Shown: positions 56,216 to 64,000 of the stretch, in pieces | Layout: every line of letters starts with the position of its first letter | How positions within the stretch are numbered: the first letter of the stretch is position 1 | DNA from: Gnetum montanum | Taxonomy: Eukaryota > Streptophyta > Gnetopsida > Gnetales > Gnetaceae | Reading direction: 5' to 3' | Length of the DNA: 64,000 nucleotides | Assembly: GCA_015680685.1 (NCBI GenBank) | Contig: MNCI01010819.1 | Location: forward strand, 1-64,000 | Made by a program: the position numbers and the translations under genes | The notes under the pieces: model-generated | Database searches by the model: none | Told to the model about the DNA's origin: nothing | Seen by the model: only the letters and a program-made list of their open reading frames with translations

Positions 56216-58380
56216 GTGTAGCTCCCCTCTATATGCCTCCTCCTCCTCAACTTAAGGAGGGGTCATCTCTGCCATTGTCATCACCACTACTTCAGTAGCC
56301 CTCTCACCTAATTCACAGACATAGCATAATAGCATTAGCATAACATAACAAGAAAACATAAAAATTATAAACATAGAAAGTTTAAAAATGATTACATCTA
56401 CACATGAACTAACCTACAACTTTTGCACACAAAGTGGATATCTTGAGGCAAATTTTCTTGGTTTCCTCCTATCCAACCATAGGGTCTGCGTCCTCTATTG
56501 GGCATGGCCTCTTGATCTTTGCCTTATAAGGCCCCACCATTTCCACAATATAATAGTTGGCCTTACTTACATCCCCAATAATGATTGGGGGACACTCGCT
56601 TGCACTATCATGGGAATAATGTGACCGTGACCTCCCCAAATGGGCTTTAGTCATAACCAAGTATGACTATATGATCCCCTCTAGGGGGTCCTATGTATGA
56701 GTAGTTGAAAATAGGTGCCTAACCCAAGGCCTGGATAGCTACTCATGATCTTACACTATTCACTTCACACTATCTCAAACCACTAGGAGCTCCATGAACC
56801 TTTGCAAATATCCTGCGAAGAATGTGAAGTGCATGTGAGACCTCACTTGGAGATTGTAGTGAAGTCTGGTGATCTCTGCTTACAGTCCAACAATGAGGAA
56901 GGATGCCTAGTTGAACTTCATACTCTCCTCTAGTACCTTCCTCATCACTCATGCTTGCTCCACCCTAAGGATTTTTCCTTGGAAGAGTAGCTTTGGAAAG
57001 TCATGGGCATGAAAAAGAGGGTAGAGCTCCCATACCTCAAGCACATGCACATCTTTAATCATGATACCTTTATGAGATTGAGTGGTTCTTAATCACTCAA
57101 TCTCTCCTTTGTGATCCACTTCTCTATTGGCCTTATCAATGACCAATGGGCCCTTGAAGGGGATGCCAAAGAGGTTAACAAAATTTCTAAAACTACCCTC
57201 ACTCCATGCACACGGGTGATGAAGCAATACGCATTGCTATTGAAGGAGTCAATAATGGTAACCATTTCGACCATCGGAATGCTTGGGCTAAGTGCCAAGA
57301 AAATGTCCATCAACCTAGCATGCATAAGCTAACTATTGAATGCCTCTAAGGCTTGATGACACAACCAATGCTATGTCCCCTCAACATCATTGTACTTCAT
57401 TATGAGGGTAGCCTCATTGTGGCTTGTAGTGACTACTGTCATCTCTCCTGAAGCAGTTACAACTATAACATAGGAAAAAAAATGATAGCATTAGGCAAGG
57501 ACGAATCAACAAGTGCATGTGAACAAGATTAAAAGTTGAACAATAAGCATTTACGTGGAACAAATGGTGTATGAGACAGAGGTGATGGTGCAACTAGCTC
57601 CTCAAAGTTAGGCACACCACTAGCCCACCCCTCATCAAGCCAAACATAGGTCTTGCACTACTCAAACATCTTCAGGTATAGAGTGGAGTAATTCTTTAGA
57701 TCATCTTCCACCTATTCAATTATGACCTCCTAAAAGTTTGGACTAGAGGAGAACACCTCTAGGGTATTGTGAGTTAAGGCAAGAGCTCTGGTTCATCATG
57801 GATCCCCTAATCATCAACTTTGAATCCGTCATTAGGCATGAACATTTAGTGGTTAGCAAATCTAACATGAGCCAATAGCAAGCAATACAATGCAAAATTA
57901 TAGGAGCACTTACCCTCTGGTGCAATATATCATTCCAAGTGGGTTTTGGAATAGGGTATGCATGCATACAACAATAAAGAGGGTGTTGCTCTTGTTATAA
58001 CAATAGAACTTCGACATCCCCCAAATCCTGAATAGGGGACAACAACCCCTAGGGCCTCATCTCGAACCATATGCTCTATCATCACTAATCATGGACTCAT
58101 CGAATATAAACCTTAATATGTCTCGATTGGCCCCGAGCAGTAATGTCTTGGTGATAGCAACTACAGCCTCTGCTGCTAAGTGTGACCACATGATCACACT
58201 AAAGTGATGTAGCAAGTATGCTAGGAACTCAGATGCCCCTAGTCAAAACCATACCACTTAATGATCCAACTTCATATCCAGTGTACGCGTGTTAGGCATA
58301 GGCTCGCTCATGCAGCAAAGGATGCCAATAAGATCCATGATGACTAAAATGGGCTTTAGCACACTTTGCAACGACATAAG
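56211..58380 (-). pseudogene. Antisense spliced gene of E1, 5' half
   Basis: The minus strand continues the E1 antisense gene upstream of X. Exon 2 ends at 57914 with GTAAGT (SEFLAYLLHHFSVIMWSHL, SKFYCYNKSNTLF). Exon 3 is about 57845-57555, donor GTAAAT (YLKMFE.CKTYVWLDEGWAS). Exon 4 starts at 57447 after CTTCAG (GEMTVVTTSHNEATLIMKYN) and continues through ARLMDIFLALSPSIPMVEMV and FITRVHGVRV to about 56412, with LSRPWVRHLF near 56730. Exon 5 starts at 56307 after AATTAG and crosses into 25572. Each block aligns with the H2 copy, with introns at the same codon phase. Stops are scattered, so it is a pseudogene. 58381-58546 has no visible exon. Confidence 0.65.
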
Positions 58381-58546
58381 ACAACAAACACAGCGTTAGG
58401 ATACAATAGGTGCATCCTGGTAGAAACACATTAATTTACACTTAGTAAAATTTAGCATGACTTAGCATTAAAAATATTGGGTATGGGATGTCAATGTATA
58501 CATTTGATGCACCCAGTACTCACTAGGGTACAACATGTTAGCATAG

Positions 58547-60415
58547 TGAAACACTAGCAATTTTGGGCTTCAACACTTTGATTGCAAATTTGTCTCTAAG
58601 TGTCAAAAATTGGCAAATTTTTCTAAGTGTGGATGCTACACTCCCCAGTGTAGCATGCATCAAGGTCTATTCTACAAAATTTTCTAAGTGTCAACAACAA
58701 TTACATGGAAATTCTTCTAAGTGTCCTGCTACACTCCCCATTGTAGCCAACGTAACACTTACTTCCATGGCCAATTTGCCCAAGTGCCAAGCCAGAATTT
58801 GTCAGGGTTTCTTGGGATGAATGAAATAGTTCAACAAATTTTCTATCTTCTGGGTTTTCATGCTTGCTACACTCCCTAGCTTAGCCAGCATAGTACATGT
58901 TCCAATGGCTAGTTCATCCAAGTGCCAAGCCAGATGTTGCCAAGATTGCTTGGGATGGAAAAAATAGTTCAACAAATTTTCTATCTGTTGAGTTGGTATG
59001 CTCCCCAATGTAGCCAGCGTAGCACACTTTTTAGTGTCCAATTTTGCCAACGTGTTGAGCAAGAAGATGTCAAGCTAGATCAACATGAAAGGGACATTTT
59101 GCAAATTTTCTAACTCTCAAGGCTGCCTCTCTTGCTTTGCCCCAAAGCATAGCCAACATACCATGAAGGAAGACTACAAATTCTATCAAGTTTTGGCTAA
59201 GTATCCTTGTTATGATCTACTACACTCTAGAGCATAGCTAGTGTAGTCAGTGTGGGACATCAAAATTTTGCAAAATTTGACTAAGTGTTGCATTACACTC
59301 TAGAGCATAGCCAGCTTGACATTGAAGAAAAGCCTCCAAAAGCCTCCAGAACTCAACATCAGCCTTTGTCTCAACTCCGACATTCCTCCGACAAGTAAGA
59401 TTAGTAATTTGTATCTCTTTTGCACCCCCATTGGTCCCTAAAGAGGGGAATATGTAGTACCTAAGCATAGCCTCTAAGTTGTGCTATTTTTCATTATTTG
59501 CAGGTACATTACAGTCTTTCAAACCCTGGCACATGCAATCTTAGCAGTGTAGTCATAGTTCAATAGTCTCTGAGGACTCATTGCAATTCTTTTAAGCATA
59601 ACACTTTGCTACTCCCATGGGAGCATGGAAAAGTTCAGCATAACCCCATCTAACCCTCATTGCCACATGTCACTAAATCCTCATTTTGTGTTAACCCTCA
59701 TTCCACATGTCGTTTAATCTACATTGCATGCTAAACCTAGCCCTATAAATACCCCTACACTTAGCATCTTAGGGGTTGGAAAAATCAAAATAACATTAAG
59801 CATTTTGACATTTTAAGCATCCCTTGCACTCTTACACCTCAGCACCTTGGCACCTCCCAAAATGTAGTCCACCATTGCACCCATAGAACACGACAACAGC
59901 CAACCTAGCAGGTTCAATTCCCATGGTAGCCATTAGTTCCATGTCCTAGGCATCCTAGAGACTGTGACTATACTACTATGCTGGCACTGTGCCTACCTGT
60001 ACCTCATGTGCCTCTCTCATCTCTTTTACTACAATAACTACACTCCCCCGTTCAGGGTGGTACACTTTTGTTCTTAAGTTTCATTGCATTTCTCAAACAT
60101 TTCTCTTTGGTATTTAGCATAACACTTGTAATTCTCTCACTAATTCATACATATCTACATGCTTACATCACTATTATCAAATTGAGACACCCTACTATGC
60201 TCTAACTGAGTCGGCCCCGATGCCCGCACGTAATGCTGCATAAACCCCTCTCACACATGGTCATCCTAACACCTCGTAAGTCCCTATCTGATTAACAAGA
60301 CCATTCAAGGCACCTCATTCCTATTTTCTAGCATAGACCTCACATGGACTTGAGGTTAGGCTGTACGCCTACTGACCTCTTGGTGTTCTAGCCACCAACA
60401 TTTTCAATCATCACA
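58547..60415 (+). repeat. 5' LTR of E3
   Basis: TGAAACACTAGCAATTTTGG...TTCAATCATCACA, 1869 bp. It has repeated CTAAGTGT and GTGTAGC(A/C) units in the first kilobase and TATA sequence CCCTATAAATACC at 59742-59754. The terminal 150 bp resembles family A LTR ends (GTCCCTATCTGATTAACAAG region near 60283). Confidence 0.85.
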
Positions 60416-60420
60416 GTTTT

Positions 60421-60439
60421 TGGTGCTAGAAGAAGGGCC
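60421..60439 (+). other. Primer-binding site of E3
   Basis: TGGTGCTAGAAGAAGGGCC lies five bases after the LTR end. Confidence 0.8.
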
Positions 60440-60868
60440 TTCCATTCCTTCTATGTTCAAGGGTAGTCCCACGTGCTTTCTGCACCTCCGTTACTAGTTA
60501 CAAAATAGCATAGACATAACACCCTTATGGACCTACCACGGTAGTAGCTAGATCGTAGGCTAGCACAAGAGTTTTCTACGATTTAGTTAGTGTACATTGG
60601 TCCTAGTTGTCAGTTCCCCTGGAACCCCATAGGACAAAAGCCCAACTATGTCTATTATGTCAAGCTCTAGGTGTTCTAAAGAGCATAACAACCTCTTAGA
60701 GCATAGCAAGAATAACACCAAAGTTAGTCATTTTCTAACAACATTTCCAAAGTTAGCCATTTTCTAGCTTATTTTCACAGTTTTCATACTTAGCCATTTT
60801 TCCAACATTTTCTACACTTAACCATTTTCTATTTGGTGCTATCATTTTTTGTGTTTTTACACAATAAC

Positions 60869-63540
60869 ATGAAGCCTATGAATCCTTCAACCTCTACCCT
60901 AAGCATGGAGGTGGCTCATCCCATCCAACAAGTGGTGGACATTGAGCCTCCACTCAGTCCCGTACAACCACAATGGTAGTCACTTAGGCTGCGTAACCAA
61001 CTGCCTAAACACATGGTGCTTGATGATGAAAATACAACTTCCTTTGTGTGAAGCTTTAGGTGAGTCTATCCCTAGACTGCCAAGAACTAGATACCAATTA
61101 AAGCTATGAAATCATACATCAAAGTGGTAAGGAATTTATTCCTACCCCTCACACCTTCATCCCGCTCACTGAAAACTTCCAGTGGCTACTAGACCAACTC
61201 ATTAGAGTAAGTGGCCCAAATGAGCATGATGCAGGATCAAACTATGATGAGCCCCTGCAAGATGGGCAGAAGGAATTTGAGGCATGTTTAGAGAGTGGTG
61301 TCCCATTATATGCCTCTATCCAATAGCCCATTTCTAGTTTTGTCTTGCATCAGTCGCAATCGTCTACCTTCTTTGAGGTAGTGGCATCACCCTCACCACC
61401 CCAATCCACACCTATGGTAGAAATCCATCAAGTACTACATGCACAACAAAGTGCAGGACCCTCTACCACTTTTCCCTTTGTCATCTCCTCCTAGTCTATG
61501 CAGCCGACATCCATGATGTTGACTCAGCTGTATGTGCACGCAATGCCTTTATCTTAGCCACAAACAAGTCAAGTTTCCTTTGTACCATCTATCTCATTAG
61601 AACCTCCAACAATAGCCCAAGCCAAAATAGCATGGTGGGCTCCAACCTTTGTGCCTATGGCACAGCAATTACACACCTAGCAATACATGTAACAACAAAT
61701 GCAACAAGCATCCCATGTGGTGGCACAGCCAACACCAAGGCTATGGGTTGCTTAGCTGACACCACAAGTAGCATAGCCAATACAACCAGCAGCATCATCC
61801 CTGAGTTTGGACCAAGCATTCCAACTCATTCAAACACTAATGGAGGAGGTTAACTGGCTTAAAGTTGCTAACTTAGAAATGGTCCACATGATGGACTTCT
61901 ACCAAGATGATCCCATCAGTCCTGTGGTTCCGTCGTTGACCTTGCCTCTCGGGTCCAACTTCCTCAGTTCACAAAGTACAATGGTGAGGGGGATTCCAAT
62001 GCCCACCTCATAACTTTCCATTCTAAATTCCTACTTTTGCAAGAATGGCCACATGCAATCATCAACATCTTTGCCATGTCCTTAACTGACAAGGCTCTTG
62101 ATTGGTACCGAGCGCTCCCTAGAGCTTCCATATCAACTTTGGAGGAGCTACTCAGCCAATTCGTAACTCTCTTCAAGTATAACTTGAAGCTGGAGGCCAT
62201 CCTAGACCAATTAATGGACATCAAGCAGGGGGTGCTAAAGCTAGTACAAAAATTCATACAATGTTGAAGTGCTTCCCTTAATGAAATCCATGAATTGATA
62301 GCAGAAACCCACCTACTAGCCATTTTTAAAGGTGTGGTAAATGATTTCATTAAGTCAAAACTATATTATTTAGCCCCACACTCCTTGAGCTAAGCATTTG
62401 CTCAAACAAAGAGCATACAGGACATGGCAGAGGCCAGTAAAAACTTGGCCTATGTGGCCTATAAAAATGCACACACCAAAAATAACAAGAAAAAGGGTAA
62501 GGCACCAGCAATTGTTGCAGCCATAGCCAATGAGGCCAAACCCAACAACACTAAACTAATGGCTAGGGCATCTAAAGCCTCAGCCAACAACAACAAAGCA
62601 TTGGGTTCTAGCACTACAAGAACCAACTAGCCTGCATCATCGATAGCCATGGGGCAAGCTGCCCCAAGGCTAAACTTTGAGCGTAAGGATGGCTCAAAGT
62701 ACACTTCATTGCCTATCAAGCTATCTGAGCTATTGGATCAATTACATTGTGCTGGGCACATCCAACACAAAAAAATGTTTAAGGATGCATGTAAACGCCA
62801 TGAGAGGTACTACGAGGTCCTCATAAACCCTTCTGCAACTATGCCAAATAAGCCTCTAGTCCCTAAAAACTTTAGATTGAACCAATTTTGCAATTCTCAC
62901 TAGTTGCATGGACATGACACAAATTATTCCTTGGCATTAAAAGATGACATCCAATGCATTATCAATCAAGGTAAACTAGTCCTTGATGATAGCAACCCCA
63001 TGTGCCCAAATAACCAATCAATGAAGGTCTACAAAGACCCCCTCCATGCTAGCAGTGCAGGGTACATCATCAATGCTATCAGTGTTAATGACAACATAGA
63101 ACTAGCACATGAACCATTTGTGGTTCATGTGCCCTCTAGTAACGCTAGAGCCTCAATGCCAACTAGATCATAGGCCCCTTTTTTCATCAAGGCACCCACA
63201 ACACCCTTCATAATTAGGGCCCCACAACACGTCGCAACAACGGAAATTCAAACATCCTTTGTCATTAGGATGCCAAGACATGCGAACCCCCCCACCAGCC
63301 AAGGGTCTGGTGGTGGGAACTATATCACACCCTACCCATCCAAAGTCACATCGTAGGAGACCTTATGAGTGTCTAGCTAACAAAATGATTAAGGAATGTA
63401 TGGAGTTAGGTTCTCCTAAGCCCATCCTCTTGTTAGCCATCCCCATGGCCTCATCATCTCAGAATGCCGATGCAAGTGTAAAAAACTAACAAACAAGCAC
63501 TAAGGCTTGGAAGCCCACTACATAAGCAAAAGCTAAATCT
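60869..63540 (+). pseudogene. gag: gag of E3
   Basis: It starts MKPMNPSTSTLSMEVAH. A Gln/Pro-rich N-terminal half with several TAG stops follows. The capsid core is at 61880-62400: MMDFYQDDPISP, LDWYRALPRASISTLEELLS, FKYNLKLEAILDQL, HLLAIFKGVVNDFIKSKLYY. Then come a Lys/Ala/Asn linker (62424-62630), RLNFERKDGSKYTSLPIKL (62670), a degraded zinc knuckle (QFCNSH.LHGHDTNYS near 62890) and PFFIKAP/PFIIRAP repeats (63180-63260). Stops and at least one frameshift disable it. Confidence 0.8.
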
Positions 63541-64000
63541 CCTCCCCAAGAGATCCACCTCTTGGGCTATATGGAGGAGGTAAGTGTTTCCAAAATAATG
63601 AATAGCAAAAAAGATTTCTTAGATGCACTAGGACAAGTTAAACAGGCTCTCAAACAAAAAAACATGACTTTCAACCTATATGACCTAATAATGACCTCCT
63701 CCACTCACTGTGAGGCATTAGTTTGCATGATAACATCAATTCCTATTAAGGAAGACATTCCAGTAGATGAAAATGTCATCCACGTTGTACTTCTTTCCCC
63801 CATAAACCAAGAGTTAAGGTCAACACCCCTGACATTTTGTGATGAGGTGGTCAAGGTTGACCTTGAAAAGGATTAGGTGACTAGTGCGCCAATGTTTATA
63901 ACAATTCATGTAGGCCAGTATAAAATTCATAGAGTGCACATCAATGACAGGGTGACAACCAATGTCATCCCATTCCCCATCATTGACAAACTTTACCTAG
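63541..64000 (+). pseudogene. Start of protease of E3
   Basis: An open frame at 63562-63876 has MNSKKDFLDALGQVKQALKQ and FCDEVVKVDLEKD. After a TAG it enters the protease active-site segment, where VHINDRVTTNVI replaces VHIDDGxxTNVI. The catalytic Asp-Gly is therefore damaged in this copy. It continues beyond the window. Confidence 0.7.

Larger units (their letters stand above)
17653..58546 (+). mobile_element. Element E1: gag-protease element with a spliced antisense gene, interrupted by X
   Basis: E1 starts with a 5' LTR, then primer site, gag and protease on the plus strand. A long gene on the minus strand then begins at 24114. X (25573-56210) is inserted in that gene, which resumes at 56211 in the right order and strand. 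At 58546 the sequence meets another LTR, which is either E1's own 3' LTR or the start of E3 inserted into E1. No pol is seen between the antisense gene and 58546. Confidence 0.75.
58547..64000 (+). mobile_element. Element E3: LTR, gag and protease start, runs off the window
   Basis: An LTR, primer site, gag and the beginning of protease lie in order on plus, closely related to E1. Its 3' half is outside the window. It may be inserted into E1, or its LTR may double as E1's 3' LTR. No purine tract precedes 58547, which favours insertion into E1. Confidence 0.8.

Overview
This 64 kb window is repeat-rich plant nuclear DNA made almost entirely of nested, decayed Ty3/gypsy LTR retrotransposons. 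I see no ordinary host gene, tRNA, rRNA or CRISPR array. Long LTRs (about 0.85 to 2.1 kb), polyproteins with both a gypsy RNase H and a second RVT_3-type RNase H (Tat/Ogre-like), an Athila-like primer site and elements nested inside elements suggest a large plant genome, perhaps a gymnosperm. The species call is inference only.

Layout. (1) 1-4889: 3' end of element I (+), with RNase H, integrase, an extra downstream ORF and an LTR cut by an N. (2) 4890-6251: a 651-bp perfect inverted duplication whose left copy is bounded by single Ns, almost certainly an assembly error. (3) 5885-6828 and 15557-17652: element II (-), gag plus protease only, split by element III (-), 6829-15556, which has TSD CTAGC, gag and an env-like ORF but no reverse transcriptase. 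(4) 17653-25572 and 56211-58546: element E1 (+), with LTR, gag, protease and then a long intron-containing gene on the opposite strand. (5) 25573-56210: a 30.6 kb insertion X (-) in that antisense gene, with near-matching TSDs GCATT/ACATT. X has three LTRs and two pol regions (H1, H2). H1's RT is split by element Z (+), 31666-41342, TSD CCCAG. H2 carries a second copy of the antisense gene. (6) 58547-64000: LTR, gag and protease of E3 (+), running off the window.

The most interesting signal is the antisense gene. It is present in E1 (minus strand) and H2 (plus strand), each time antisense to its element. The two copies align over most of their length and share intron positions and splice donors (GTAAG and GTATG types). 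Comparing the pieces suggests a family layout of gag-protease, antisense spliced gene, RT-RNaseH-integrase, 3' LTR. A good splice acceptor lies just before the pol start codon, so the antisense gene may sit inside an Ogre-like intron of the element itself.

Elements E1, II, E3 and Z show gag and protease without visible RT, while H1 and H2 carry RT, RNase H and integrase. This looks like a family of gag-protease derivatives beside pol-bearing relatives, all with related LTR ends (TGAAACAC...TACA) and a 3' minisatellite with core TAAACTGGCA. Most coding regions are broken by stops and frameshifts. Only element I's integrase ORF and its downstream ORF are intact.
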